Below are positions 22,311 through 33,043 of a stretch of DNA of 64,000 bases, in pieces. The stretch is from Achatina immaculata. Lineage: Eukaryota > Mollusca > Gastropoda > Stylommatophora > Achatinidae. Under the pieces are notes generated by a model. The model was not told where the DNA came from, searched no databases, and worked only from the letters and a program-made list of their open reading frames with translations. The translations under genes and the position numbers were made by a program. The stretch is from contig CM019703.1 of the NCBI GenBank assembly GCA_009760885.1, positions 8,630,459-8,694,458 of the forward strand, read 5' to 3'. Positions within the stretch are counted from its first letter, which is position 1. Every line of letters starts with the position of its first letter.

Positions 22311-24095
22311 ATGGATGGACACAACAGCCAGAAAGTACTTCTGCGACACGGTGTACCACAAGGAGGAGTCCTTTCGCCTACACTATTCCTTGTATTCATT
22401 AATGACCTGGTCAAGGAACTTCCCTATGGAATCAAAGCGGCACTGTATGCAGATGATCTGGTCATGTGGTGTACAGATGAATATGCGACAGTTGCTACAC
22501 AGAGACTCCAAAGAGCAGCAGACATCTTGACATCATGGACAAACAAATGGTGTGTAAGTATCAACACAGAGAAATCAAGTACCACTCTGTTCACCCTCTC
22601 ATCTAAACAGAAAGCAGGTAAGATCTTTGTAAATGAAATACCCTTAAGGATGGACAACCAACCCACTTACTTAGGAGTGACTCTTGACTCAAAACTGACG
22701 TGGAAGCAACACATCAACAGTGCAGAAGCAAAAGCCAGAAGAAAACTAGCCATATTAAGAAAATTGAGTGGAACCACATGGGGAGCTAGTGAAAGAATCC
22801 TCAAGAATGTATATCAGCAAAGTATTCTACCACATTTAGAATATGGCTCAACATCTTGGTGCACAGCATCAAACACTACGCTGCATAATCTAGACAAGGT
22901 TCAAAATCAGTCACTACGGATTATCACAGGTGCCATGAGGTCCACACCAATAGTAGAAATGCAGAAAATAGTTGGTGTTCAAGCGCTAAAGGAACGTAGA
23001 GACACAAAGGTCATGACCATGGGAGAAAAATTCCTTAGCTCTGTAAGCCATCCCCTGAAGGAGAGATTCAATAACTTGGCATTAGGACGGCTTAAAAGAA
23101 GCAGCTTCATTCATCAGGCCAAGCGTATGCGTAAGCTGATACCTGACCTTCCAACTGTAGTCGCTCCATTATCATCTGTACCAGAGCATACACCATGGAA
23201 AGAAGCAGATTATACACAAATATCTATTCAGACTGAAGTGAAAGGTGTGCAGAATGGTGAGATGCAGAGCAGTCTTGTAAGATCAACAGCCACACTTAGT
23301 GTTCTAGATGACAAATATTCATGTGACACCTGGATACGTGTGTATACAGATGGATCTGCACATAATGCCATAAAGAATGGAGGGGCAGGAGCATATATTG
23401 AATATCCAAACAACACCATTGACAAGATTTCCATACCCACTGGTAAATACTGCAACAACTTTGATGCAGAAGTTAGGGCAATTATTGCTGCAGTTGAAAA
23501 ACTATCAGACTCCAGAATTGATACATGTCCTGTAGTAATTCTCACAGATGCAAGATCAGTACTGGAGGCTCTTCAGTGCAACAAACTACCAGACCTTAAG
23601 GATGCCTTGTCAAAAATTGGCTTACAACATGAAGTCACTTTGCAATGGATTCCCTCCCACTGTGGGATACCAGGCAATGAGAAAGCTGACCAACTGGCCA
23701 AAGAGGGCACTGAAATGGAGCAACCAGACATACCAATCACTTATAATCAGAAGAAAAGCATGATAAAAACCTACAGGAAGCCACAAACACCACCACATGA
23801 TGACTATCACATGCTAAACAGAAAGGAACAAGTCACCATCTTCCGTCTCCGAACAGGACACACCCGACTCCGAAGTCATATGTATACAAAGTTTAAGGTT
23901 GGTACTACTAATCTGTGTACATGTGCCCAGGTGCCCCAAACTGTGGAACATATCCTCCAGAACTGCATCAACTACGAGTCACAGAGAAATAATTACTGGC
24001 CCAGTGAAACCACTAAAGAAGATAAGCTCTATGGTTCCATACATGAATTACAAAAAACAGTGAAATTTATCCAAGAGACAGGACTGCAGATATAG
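22311..24095 (+). CDS. LINE polyprotein, second part: reverse transcriptase palm/thumb, RNase H, Cys/His motif
   Basis: This continues the upstream frame after the stop at 22269. The ATG at 22311 is merely the first Met after the stop; homology begins upstream of it at about 22272. Residues 14-23 are GVPQGGVLSP and 46-49 are YADD, the reverse transcriptase catalytic pair. The thumb region runs to about 280. RNase H starts near 340: TDGS at 345-348, AEVRAII, ILTDAR and the SHCGIPGNEKAD segment keep all expected acidic and His residues. A C-terminal Cys/His motif (CTCAQVPQTVEHILQNC) ends the protein. The frame is otherwise unbroken over 594 codons. If translated without the stop, the whole would be one polyprotein acting in the nucleus in target-primed reverse transcription. 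Confidence 0.9.
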   Translation: MDGHNSQKVLLRHGVPQGGVLSPTLFLVFINDLVKELPYGIKAALYADDLVMWCTDEYATVATQRLQRAADILTSWTNKWCVSINTEKSSTTLFTLSSKQKAGKIFVNEIPLRMDNQPTYLGVTLDSKLTWKQHINSAEAKARRKLAILRKLSGTTWGASERILKNVYQQSILPHLEYGSTSWCTASNTTLHNLDKVQNQSLRIITGAMRSTPIVEMQKIVGVQALKERRDTKVMTMGEKFLSSVSHPLKERFNNLALGRLKRSSFIHQAKRMRKLIPDLPTVVAPLSSVPEHTPWKEADYTQISIQTEVKGVQNGEMQSSLVRSTATLSVLDDKYSCDTWIRVYTDGSAHNAIKNGGAGAYIEYPNNTIDKISIPTGKYCNNFDAEVRAIIAAVEKLSDSRIDTCPVVILTDARSVLEALQCNKLPDLKDALSKIGLQHEVTLQWIPSHCGIPGNEKADQLAKEGTEMEQPDIPITYNQKKSMIKTYRKPQTPPHDDYHMLNRKEQVTIFRLRTGHTRLRSHMYTKFKVGTTNLCTCAQVPQTVEHILQNCINYESQRNNYWPSETTKEDKLYGSIHELQKTVKFIQETGLQI

Positions 24096-24141
24096 ACAGA
24101 CAGTGCGAACGAAGAAGAAGAAGAAGAAGAACACATGAACT

Positions 24142-25238
24142 GATAAGCAGCTTTAGAATATCTCTTTGTTTTCCCCCGTATAGAAGAAACGGGAAAATTT
24201 TGCTCCTGAAAATAAGAATAGGATGTGAAAAGAGGGTTAATGCGCGTCTTCATTTCGTAGACTTTGACAGGAAAGTGTTAAGGAAGTGTTTTTATTCGTC
24301 GTGCTGTTTCTAACTGTGATCAGGGCTGAGGTCTTTACCTCCTGCTAATCCTTACTGCGCATGGTCGTGAGACACAGGCTGCCAATCTTGTAACTTGAAC
24401 GATTTACCGGCTACAGTGGCTTATGTTGCGGCCTGAAGAGGCACTGACCTCGACTTACGACATATTCGACCTACGACGATCCGCAGATAACGGCCCTCAG
24501 CTTCTTCTGCTTTTTCTGTACTGAAATACGTTGACATGCTACACGCTATTTCGTGGTAATATTTTAATTCTGCGTGAAACTGTGTGCTTTCTAAGCTTCT
24601 AAACAGCTATAACAGTGAAACATGAACAGAAGACAATTTCACTAGAGAAGTTGTTCGACTTTCGTCGGGTCCAGCTTACAAGGTTCCCCCGGGAACGGAA
24701 CCCCATCGTAAAAGTTGGAGACCATCGGGAATTACTAACCAGGAATTCCACAGGAAAGAGATCAGTTTCCATAGTTTACCGCAGTGATTCAAAAGCTTTT
24801 TCCAGTTATCCCCCTCCTACCTCCCAAGCCACGTCCTTAGTCCCTTCACAAAACACCCTTCTCCCCCTCTCCCCCACCCCCTTTTCCTCATTCAAATGGT
24901 TCTGATAGCCTTCGCTGCTCTACCTTCCACCCCCCCCCCCCCCCCCGTATCTTCCCAACGTCTCCAGGACGGGCCTTCAAATTTTAGGAACCACTGGTTC
25001 TGAAAATTCCACGAAATCTTCCAAGAGCACGTAGAGTTGTTTCTATTCTTCTTTAGTTTCTGTTCGATTACACATCTGGACAACTTTGGGGGGAGTGGTT
25101 AGTAAAAGCCATAAATATACAGGCGAACTTTTCAAAACGACACTTGAAATGATGCATCTTCACCACTAACAGATTTTGAATCTAATTGGAACCATCACAC
25201 TCAGCTAAACTTAGCGCCTGGAAATTCCCGCTACTCTT

Positions 25239-25280
<42 letters not shown>

Positions 25281-25627
25281 ACAAGCGCACCATAAGAGCA
25301 CTACAGGCGAAGAACATAAAAAAAAGAACTTTTAATCATCAGCCACTAACGCCTCCAGCCTGCATGACACTAAACAGGCTGTGTACGTGAGGAAAGCAAC
25401 GACATGTGCGTGTGTGCGTGTCTGAGGAGCAGATATACTTCACGCAGTTCACCAAAGGGTGCGTTTATTTACATGTACAGTTTTGCATGAAAGCTGCTCT
25501 TTCCATCGTCCCATGTATTTTAAACGTGAAACCTCTATCAACTTAATCATGTGTCCCACTGTTTTCCTGATAATTAATGGTCAAGTCAATAATTAATGGT
25601 CAAGTCAATAATTAATGGCCAAGTCAA
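24142..25627. other. No recognisable gene; simple repeats
   Basis: Unique-looking sequence with a C15 run near 24932, a (CT)n tract at 25241-25280, and a short 'taattaatggtcaagtcaa' triplication at about 25570-25628. The stretch 24445-24485 has 'cgacttacgac' motifs reminiscent of a Tigger-like end, but no partner was found. Confidence 0.5.
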
Positions 25628-25945
25628 TATGACGGGGGCCAAGACGATGTCCGGTTCTCTGTCCATAGCTGAGATGCTAGCGTCCAGGTTGACTAATCAC
25701 AGCCGACCAAGACACTGCCCCACCTCTCCGTTGGTACCCCCAGTAACAGGTCTAGCCTGGGTAACAGCGAGGGATCGCCAACTGGAGTGGTGGAGTCTGG
25801 CAAAAAAAATAAAAAGAAGTACTACATACCCTCACGCTTTTTGTTTCCACTCAGTGACTGAAAAAAAAATAGTCACAACCCGCTCCTCATCCGACACGAT
25901 GGTTCAACATTTTCACCGCGTTGGTTGCAAAGAATATCTTGCAGT
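25628..25945. repeat. Interspersed repeat family F, copy 2
   Basis: Carries 'ctccgttggtacccccagta', 'gtctagcctgg', 'ggatcgcc', and the A-rich block before 'cacaacccgctcc'. It extends to 'gttggttgcaaagaatatc', so it is one of the longer copies. Confidence 0.75.
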
Positions 25946-25989
25946 CCCAGGATCAAGAAGAAAAAGAAGTGATCCTCTCCCTAGTTTAC

Positions 25990-26050
25990 GTAACCTTTGA
26001 ACATCTCTCCCTCTCTATCTCGCTTTGTCTTTCTCTCTCTCCGTGTCTTT

Positions 26051-26083
<33 letters not shown>

Positions 26084-26155
26084 CGTGTCTTTCCCTCTCT
26101 CTCTGTCTTTCTCTCTCTCTTTCTCTGTGTGTCTTTGTCTTTCCCTCTCTCTCTT

Positions 26156-26186
<31 letters not shown>

Positions 26187-26205
26187 TTCTCTCCCCTCTC
26201 ACAAC
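25990..26205. repeat. Polypyrimidine (CT)n/(CTTT)n tract
   Basis: About 200 bp of nearly pure pyrimidine on the plus strand, with interspersed 'gtctttc' units. Frames on both strands are low-complexity. Confidence 0.85.
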
Positions 26206-26284
26206 TTTTCGCCATTTCTCTTTCTGCTGTCGCTTTCTCCGCTTTCCCCTCTGTATGGGTTATAATTATCACGCTTTTTCTCTT

Positions 26285-26505
26285 TTACTACGATAATTCT
26301 AATTCTTGTCTTGTCCATTCATTTTCTTTTACTACGATAATTCTAATTCTTGTCTTGTCCATTCATTTTCTTTTACTACGATAATTCTAATTCTTGTCTT
26401 GTCCATTCATTTTCTTTTACTACGATAATTCTAATTTCTGTCTTGTCCATTCATTTTCTTTTACTACGATAATTCTAATTCCTGTATTGTCCATTCATTT
26501 TCTTT
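26285..26505. repeat. 44-bp minisatellite, 5 copies
   Basis: The unit contains 'actacgataattctaattc' and 'ttgtcttgtccattcatttt'. Successive copies start 44 bp apart (26287, 26331 and so on) and are nearly identical. Confidence 0.95.
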
Positions 26506-26522
26506 TCAACAACCATTTTAGT

Positions 26523-26935
26523 TGCAGCTAACACATTTTGTGCTGTATCTCTGCCTACAGCTGACACAGTTTGTGCTGTATTATCTACCTACAGCTGACA
26601 TAGTCTGTGCTTATCTCTGCCTACAGATGACATAGTTTATGCTGTATATCTACCTACACCTGTCATAGTTTGTGCTGTATATCTACCTACACCTGACACA
26701 GTTTGTGCTGTATCTCTACCTACACCTAACACAGTTTGTGCTGTATCTCTACCTACACCTGACACAGTTTGTGTTGTATCTCTACCTACAGCTAACACAG
26801 TTTGTGCTGTATCTCTACCTACAGCTAACACAGTTTGTGCTGTACCTCTACCTACACCTGACACAGTTTGTGCTGTATCTCTACCTACAGCTAAACACAA
26901 TTTGTGTAGTTTCCTTGCCAATAACAGTCTGAGCT
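26523..26935. repeat. 33-bp minisatellite, about 12 copies
   Basis: The unit contains 'acacagtttgtgctgtatct' and 'ctacctacagcta'. It alternates between 'cagctaacac' and 'cacctgacac' variants. The period of 33 keeps frames open on both strands. Confidence 0.9.
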
Positions 26936-27442
26936 GTTTCTCTGTAGCTAGCAAACATTTATGTATACTCTAACTACTATTTTTCTCTACTTCCTTTCGC
27001 AATCGATACAATTTTGATTTGTTTACTGCAGCCAACAAAACTTTCGACTAATTTCTCTGCAACGAGATCAGAAGTTCGTCTAGTTTCTCTACAACCAACA
27101 CAACTTTAGTATATTCTCTCTCTCCAACTTTTGTCTATTTCCCCTGCACCCTACAACTCGCCGTTTCGAGTACTTAATGATGAAATGATTGTGCAAGACC
27201 TCGCCACTTTAACTGTTCAAGTTCTGCATACACGAACGGGATGTACAGACACTGATCGTTGAGGTCTAGCAACATGAACCCTAAGAGGTCTAGCAACATG
27301 AACCCTAAGAGGTCTACCAACATGAACCCTAAGCTCAACCGGAAAGTAAGAGATCTCAATCCTGTTACAATAGATTCTAATAAGTTTATTCTTTCTTTGC
27401 TGTAAAAAAGAACTCGCCATATCTCCCTTTACCTTACTACAA
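26936..27442. other. No recognisable gene; small triple repeat
   Basis: Contains about three copies of 'gtctagcaacatgaacccta' plus 'agag' at 27262-27335. Otherwise unremarkable. Confidence 0.55.
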
Positions 27443-28565
27443 TATCATTCATTCATTCATTCATTCATTCATTCATTCGGCTTTCCGAGCCATTGCGGCT
27501 CACTGCTGCAGACGAGACGTGTCTCCGTTTCTCTTTGTTATTAGTCTTCTCCTGTCAACCGTCCACTCCAAGGACTGGTAGGTCTTCTTTTATGTTGTCA
27601 CGCCACCGTTGCCTCGGTCTTCTTTCATGTTGTCACGCCACAGTTGCCTCGGTCTGATTCCAAGTTGTCACGCCACAGTTGTCTCGGTCTTCTTCCATGT
27701 TGTCACGCCACAGTTGTCTCGGTCTTCTTCCAAGTTGTCACGCCACAGTTGTTTCGGTCTTCTTCCAGGTTGTCACGCCACAGTTGTCTCGGTCTTCTTC
27801 CAAGTTGTCACGCCACAGTTGTCTCGGTCTTCTTCCAGGTTGTCACGCCACAGTTGTCTCGGTCTTCTTCCAAGTTGTCACGCCACAGTTGTCTCGGTCT
27901 TCTTCCAGGTTGTCACGCCACAGTTGTCTCGGTCTTCTTCCAGGTTGTCACGCCACAGTTGTCTCGGTCTTCTTCCAGGTTGTCACGCCACAGTTGTCTC
28001 GGTCTTCTTCCAGGTTGTCACGCCACAGCTGTCTCGGTCTTCTTCCAGGTTGTCACGCCACAGTTGTCTCGGTCTTCTTCCAGGTTGTCACGCCACAGTT
28101 ATCTAGGTCTTCTTCCAGGTTGTCACGCCACAGTTGTCTCGGTCTTCTTCCAGGTTGTCACGCCACAGTTGTCTCGGTCTTCTTCCAAGTTGTCACGCCA
28201 CAGTTGTCTCGGTCTTCTTCCATGTTGTCACACCACAGTTGTCTCGGTCTTCTTCCATGTTGTCACGCCACTGTTGTTTCGGTCTTCTTCCAGGTTGTCA
28301 CGCCACAGTTGTCTCGATCTTCTTCCAGTTTGTCACGCCACAGCTGTCTCGGTCTTCTTCCAGGTTGTCACGCCACCGATGTCTCGGCCTTCTTCCATGT
28401 TGTCACGCCATCGTTGCCTTTGGTCTGCCCCTGTTTATCACTTCTGTATAAGCTCTTTCTGTCTGTCTATTCCAGTCCATCCTCTCCAAGTGTTCGAGCC
28501 ATCTCAGCCTGTTGTTTTTTCTAATAGGTCTCTCTTCGCTCTCAAAATATCCTCCATATATCTCT
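27443..28565 (-). pseudogene. LINE family G C-terminal end, interrupted by an internal minisatellite
   Basis: Read on the minus strand from 28565, the sequence encodes a LINE C-terminal segment: an 'RLRWLEHLERMD' motif (about 28505-28470), then 'NRGRPK' (about 28425). In a normal element that segment is followed by an Arg-rich 'RQRW-DN' motif. Here that motif-coding segment is expanded into the 35-bp array at 27595-28415. Beyond the array come about 110 bp of 3' sequence and an (AATG)n tail on the minus strand (27443-27478 as (ATTC)n on plus). The coding frame is destroyed by the expansion, because 35 is not a multiple of three. Confidence 0.7.
27595..28415. repeat. 35-bp minisatellite, about 23 copies
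   Basis: The unit contains 'cggtcttcttccaggttgtc' and 'acgccacagttgtct'. The complement encodes the LINE basic C-terminal motif, so the array arose inside LINE family G. Because 35 is not divisible by three and no unit frame has a stop, all three plus frames stay open, giving frames of up to 337 codons that share Ser/Arg/Leu-rich repeats. These frames are artefacts. Confidence 0.95.
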
Positions 28566-28941
28566 TTCCCTCAAAAAAAAAATATTGCGACTCTGAAGTG
28601 AGCTCTGAAAGATATGACCTTTCGTCGGCTCGCGACAACTCAGGAAACTGGTTATGAATCACTATTCTGCGTAAGAAGAGCGGTCGTGTGGGCGGTTAGT
28701 ACTTGAAATCTATGACTTGGCATCAGTGACCGTGCCACTTCCGTACTGGACGATTCCTGCGCCGGTCTCCTACACATGAATATTACTTCCGGAGTTGGTA
28801 AGTTTAAACTTTTTTTTTTTTCACGAAAAGAGGAACTTTTCTTTTTTTGTACTTTAGAAGCAAGTTCTTGTATCCTGAATGAACGTGATATGAACCAAAG
28901 ATAGCACATGAGTGTTCATGCTCGGGCGAAATCTCTTATTC
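28566..28941. other. No recognisable gene
   Basis: Unique-looking sequence with A- and T-runs; no domain or RNA gene recognised. Confidence 0.5.
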
Positions 28942-29357
28942 CAGTGGTTCCCAACCTTTTATCAGGTCAAGGGACCCCTGAAGCTAATGTTATGCATTAA
29001 GCATTTTAAAGAAAAATAGAAATACTCATATTTTAGTATTTTTTTTAAAAAAGAATTTAAGGGCAAAAATAAATATCATCATGCGCCATGCCTGGAAGAG
29101 TCGGCAACTGTGTCTCACCAGAGTTTCCGATCTTTCATGTTGTCCATCAGTTCTTTTGATGTGCTTCTCCCATGATATTTTGTCAAGTCATCTAAAGATT
29201 TTCTCTCTTGGTCTACCTCTTCCTTTCTTGCCTCCCATTTTCCCTGTCGCCACGATATTTCGATTCCTCCTATTCTCATCATATGGCCAATGAACCTAGG
29301 CTGTTCCCTCCCCCACCCCCCGGGGTCGGCGGCCACAGAAAGGTTAAGAAGAGAGTG
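28942..29357. mobile_element. hAT-like relic containing a LINE end
   Basis: The left end reads CAGTGGTTCCCAACCTTTTA and continues into 'agggacccctg'. At the right, the minus strand reads 'ttcttaacctttctgtggcc' followed by 'gccgacccc', another common hAT MITE end. The LINE C fragment lies between them. No target duplication was found, so the pair may be two separate relics. Confidence 0.4.
29083..29336 (-). pseudogene. LINE family C, C-terminal end
   Basis: The minus strand carries the typical end of a LINE reverse transcriptase: 'RFIGHMMRIGGIE', a charged spacer, 'SLDDLTKYHG', 'STSKELMDNMKDRKLW', a stop, then 'ADSSRHGA' followed by two stops. It shows the same plan as LINE D at 51068 (GHFPRRGKLEH ... 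KDREMWREMIAYATRHGT). The stop after 'KLW' is a premature one within the motif. It is a short 5'-truncated copy. Confidence 0.7.
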
Positions 29358-30261
29358 ATGTAGTTATTATTACGCTTTTTCTTCCTCAGAGCCGGTACGT
29401 GCTAGGAACCCTTTTCTACAGCCGGAGTTGCTGGAAAGTCTTCAGCAGGATCTGAACCACTGAAGTAGATGGACATGTATGGGTCTGTTTTACACCAAAA
29501 ACAAACAAACAAACAAACAAACAAACAAACAAACAAACAAAAACAAAAACACAGAAAGAGTATAGAAAGTGAGCAGAAACAAGAATGACAGAAAGTAAGG
29601 TGAGCACGTGCAAATGAAGAGCATACATCAATCCGATATTTCGGCAAAAACGTCTTTTTCAAGGACCACACACAAAAACAGCACCACAGATTAAAAAATA
29701 CGAAAAACAGATGAAAAATTAAACACTTGGCTTTCATGGTCTCCTCCTTGTAAGACAGACGGACACAAAATGGCTGTTACGGTGAATTTACCATCTCTAC
29801 CACGAAAGACGAAAGTAACACTGCCGGGAAGAGCAAAACAGACCATTTCTGACAGAGCTCGGAAGTCAAAGTCTTTCTGACCTGAGATACCTGACACCTA
29901 CTATTAGTACAGTGTAGCTGGTATTACCTCAAGTGGGCTGGTGAATGTCAAAAAAAACACGTTATTTTGGTTGGATAGTCGAAGATTTTGATTGGGCAGC
30001 GTACAGGATTCGTGCTTCACAGGCAAACTAAGCCCACGCCTAGAGAGACGAGAAGAATGTCGTAAACGAAACAACTATTTAATCCTGATGTCTTACCACG
30101 TGCCCTTGATATCACGAAGTGACTGAACTGACCGCAAGAAGGAAACAGAGAAAGTTAATGTTGAAATGACGACAATGGACAATAAATTAAATTATAGGTA
30201 GGTAGTGACAGGTCAAGGAAAACTATGGGCACTAACACCGTATCCCTATGTGCCTCTAAGG
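29358..30261. other. No recognisable gene; (ACAA)n
   Basis: Contains (AAAC)n at about 29500-29545. No domain-bearing frame or transposon end was recognised. Confidence 0.55.
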
Positions 30262-30557
30262 CATGACAGGGTTACCTTTACTTTTTTTTTTACTTTTAGA
30301 CCCATAGCAAATGCCGTAGGGGATGAAGCGTTAGAGACCTCATTATACTGGGCCATCAGCGTATGAGGTAGGGTGGCCAGTTTCTTTCCTCGCTGCCTTT
30401 CCTTCTCAGATTTTCTCTGGTACCCATTTAACGAGGCTGAATCGACCTCGGGGCCGCATTAGTCGGGAACAAGAAATCCCGCTCAGCTGGGGATTCGAAC
30501 CCTCGATCACTCGGCTGCTAGACGAGCGCTCTAACCCACTACGCTAGCCGGTCCCCA
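30262..30557 (-). mobile_element. tRNA-derived SINE (minus strand), about 300 bp
   Basis: On the minus strand, polymerase III promoter boxes are clear: an A box 'tagcgtagtggg' (30536-30547) and a perfect B box GGTTCGAATCC (30491-30501), spaced as in a tRNA. The tRNA-like head has an alanine-like anticodon loop ('ctagcag'). A body of about 200 bp follows and ends in A-rich and 'taaaggtaac' sequence. The SINE at 47736-48027 shares the body ('gatttctctggtacc' and 'ccccggggcc' on plus). SINEs of this type depend on a partner LINE for copying; the partner is not identified. Confidence 0.8.
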
Positions 30558-31324
30558 AAATTAACTTATACATAAATAATATGTCACAAAAAGTCATTCC
30601 GCAACGAAAGTTTCATACAAATACATGAACCCCTAAATTACGCAGACCGATCAAACCCTGAAACCAAATTTGTATCATCTCTTGTGCTTAATAAAGTCGC
30701 CAGAATATTTAGCTAGCAAATACAGGTTGTCACTTGCACAAAGCCTTACACATAATTAAAACACTGTGCTCACAACGTATATGAAGATTAAGTGGGGAAT
30801 GGATCACGAGAAACAAGAGTACGCATGTAGGTGGCCTTAAAACCAACAAAAGAAACATAATACACCCAGTGATCGCGTTAACCAGCAGTTACTGGTAAAA
30901 AAATTATACAGTAAAAGAAGAGGAAAAACCGAATGTGCTGGAGGTCAGCGGTTACTGTAACAGTTTTATGTTATCAAAAACCCAGTGCAAAGAAACCAGC
31001 GAAATCGGTTGGAGGATAATCGGGCCAATAGGTGGATGATGCTCAGTTCGTATGGAGGAGAATCAGTCAATTTTTTACTGATTAAGCAAGTGAGCATTTT
31101 GTAATGATTAAATCTGGCCGAAAATAAACTGAGGAAAAAAAATCCTCATGAAGATTTAATACCCGCTGACATTTGTAAAGTGTGTTTAATTTTAGACTTA
31201 AATAAAAGGCATAAAGTAGCGAATGTTGTAATGAGAAAACCGGTATTTCGGAACGTACTTTACGTAAGGTAAAGGACAGGTACAACTGTACCGGTTTCAA
31301 AAAAGTCTAGCGCGATCACTGAGT
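30558..31324. other. No recognisable gene
   Basis: AT-rich, unique-looking sequence between a SINE and an array. Confidence 0.5.
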
Positions 31325-31592
31325 AACGTGTAAGCAGCGACATAAACAATATGAGAAACACTGTGCACATGTAAGCAGCGCCATAAACAACATGTGAAAC
31401 ACTGTACACATGTAAGCAGCTACATAAACAGCATGAGAAACACTGTACACATGCAAGCAGCGCCATAAACAGAATAAGAAACTGTACACATGTAAGCAGC
31501 GCCATAAACAGCATAAGAAACACTGTACACATGTAAGCAGCTACATAAACAGCATAAGAAACACTGTACACATGTAAGCAGCGCCATAAACG
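31325..31592. repeat. 41-bp minisatellite, about 6.5 copies
   Basis: The unit contains 'aagcagcgccataaacagca' and 'tgagaaacactgtacacatg'. One copy is 3 bp short. Variants ('gcgccat' and 'gctacat') alternate. Confidence 0.9.
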
Positions 31593-31779
31593 AATGAGGT
31601 ATCAGGTATTCCTCTAGGATCTTCCGGTAAAAATGATTCCCCGAGGACATTGAAGCTCCCCTAGAAATATAATACATACGATTTTATTTTCCCAGTTTGG
31701 GACGCCCACCTCCTTCCTATTAAAAAAAAAATTCCCCAATTTTCTATCTGAAAAAAATATTGTCTACATTAGCATAAAA

Positions 31780-32787
31780 TTAGTACTGTTTTTAGCCTAT
31801 ATTAACATAAAACATTTCGTCTCGGCGCAGAATTTATTGTGTCTTATCTATATTAGCATAATCTGTATTATGATTTGACTACACTGGCACAAAGTCTTGT
31901 GATTTGTCCATACTGACACAAAACTTGCTGCCATTTGTCTATATTAGGACAAAAATGATTGTCCTTTGTCTATATTAACACAAAACAAATGTCCTTTATT
32001 TATATTACCACAGAGCATGCTGTCATTTTTTTTTATATTAACGCATAAATTGCTGTCATTTACCTGTATCAGAACACAATGTATTGTCATTTACCTATAT
32101 TAGAACAATAGGTATTGTGCCTTTGTCTGTATTAGAACAAAACGTATTGTCATTTGCCTATATTAACACAATATGTACTTTGCCTATATTAACACAAAAC
32201 GTACTGTCCTTTGTCTATATCAGGTCTAACAAAAAACGTATTGTTCTTTGCCTATATTAGTCCTAAAACAAAACGTATTACTCTCTGTCTGTATTAGGCC
32301 GAATACAAAACGTATTGTTCTTTGTCTGTATTAGGCCTACCACATAAGTATTGTTCTTTGTCTGTATTAGACAAAACGTACTGTCTGTATTAGGCCTAAC
32401 ACACAAAATACTGTACTTTGTCTGTGCTAGGCCTAACACAAAACGTACTGTCCTGTGTATCAGGCCTCACACAAAACGTAATGTTCTTTGTCTATATTAG
32501 GCCTAATACAAAACGTAATGTTCTTTGCCTGTATTAGGCCTAACACAAAACGTAATGTTCTTTGTCTGTATTAGGCCTAACACAAAACGTATTGTCCTTT
32601 GTATCAGGCATAACACAAAACGTACTGTTCTTTGTATCAGGCATAACACAAAACGTACTGTCCTTTGTATCAGGCATAACACAAAACGTACTGTCCTTTG
32701 TATCAGGACTCACACAAAACGTACTGTCCTTTGTCTGTATTAGGGCTAACACAAAACGTAATGTTCTTTGTCTGTATTAGGCCTAAC
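31780..32787. repeat. Diverging satellite, 33-37-bp units, left block
   Basis: Starts as loosely related 'tttgtctatattaacacaaa' units of variable length and becomes a regular array with 'ggcctaacacaaaacgtaat' plus 'gttctttgtctgtatta'. After about 32590 it shifts to a 33-bp unit ('ggcataacacaaaacgtact'). It shows increasing homogeneity from left to right. It resumes at 33041 after a LINE insertion. Confidence 0.9.
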
Positions 32788-32998
32788 GAATGACTGACAA
32801 CTCACTACCAAAAATAGCACTAAGATGGACACCACAGGGGAACAGAAGTAAGGGTAGACCAAAAGAGACATGGAGAAGAACAACAGAAAGTATGTTGAGC
32901 AATAGAGGGCTCACCTGGGCAAGTGCAGGAAAAAAGGCGAAGGACAGGCATTTGTGGAAAACCCTTGCGGAAGCCCCATGTGCCCTGGGCACTTAAGG

Positions 32999-33040
<42 letters not shown>
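32788..33040 (+). pseudogene. LINE family E, 3' end inserted in a satellite unit
   Basis: The frame from 32790 to 32996 encodes a LINE C-terminal end: 'IALRWTPQGNR', then 'KGRPKETWRR', then 'GLTWASAGKKAKDRHLWKTL', then a stop at 32994. The 3' end is 'cacttaaggttc' plus (AG)19. The 11-bp sequence TTAGGCCTAAC lies on both sides (32777-32787 and 33041-33051), so this is a clean 5'-truncated insertion into the array. Copies at 8857 and 10990 belong to the same family. No frame break is visible inside the surviving piece. Confidence 0.85.

Positions 33041-33043
<3 letters not shown>

Larger units (their letters stand above)
19648..24129 (+). mobile_element. Full-length non-LTR retrotransposon (I/Ingi-like, 4.48 kb)
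   Basis: The 12-bp sequence AACACATGAACT occurs immediately before (19636-19647) and after (24130-24141) the element, a target-site duplication that fixes both ends. The element has about 600 bp of leader, one long frame (20244-24095) coding for endonuclease, reverse transcriptase and RNase H, and a very short 3' region ending in (GAA)n rather than poly(A). No conventional ORF1 (gag-like) was seen. The leader has a 102-codon frame at 19869-20177 without a recognisable domain. Domain order plus RNase H and a C-terminal Cys/His motif point to the I/Jockey superfamily; Ingi/Vingi-like placement is inference. Only one disabling change is evident, so the copy is young. Confidence 0.9.

Noticed and set aside
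24445..24490. Tigger-like end ('cgacttacgac')
   Set aside because: Only a weak motif match; no partner end or TA-flanked boundary.
27609..28657. Overlapping frames of 165-337 codons on the plus strand
   Set aside because: They translate a 35-bp array in all three frames; the repeated SRHSCLGLLPGCH-type peptide is only the repeat, and the underlying sequence is an expanded LINE segment.
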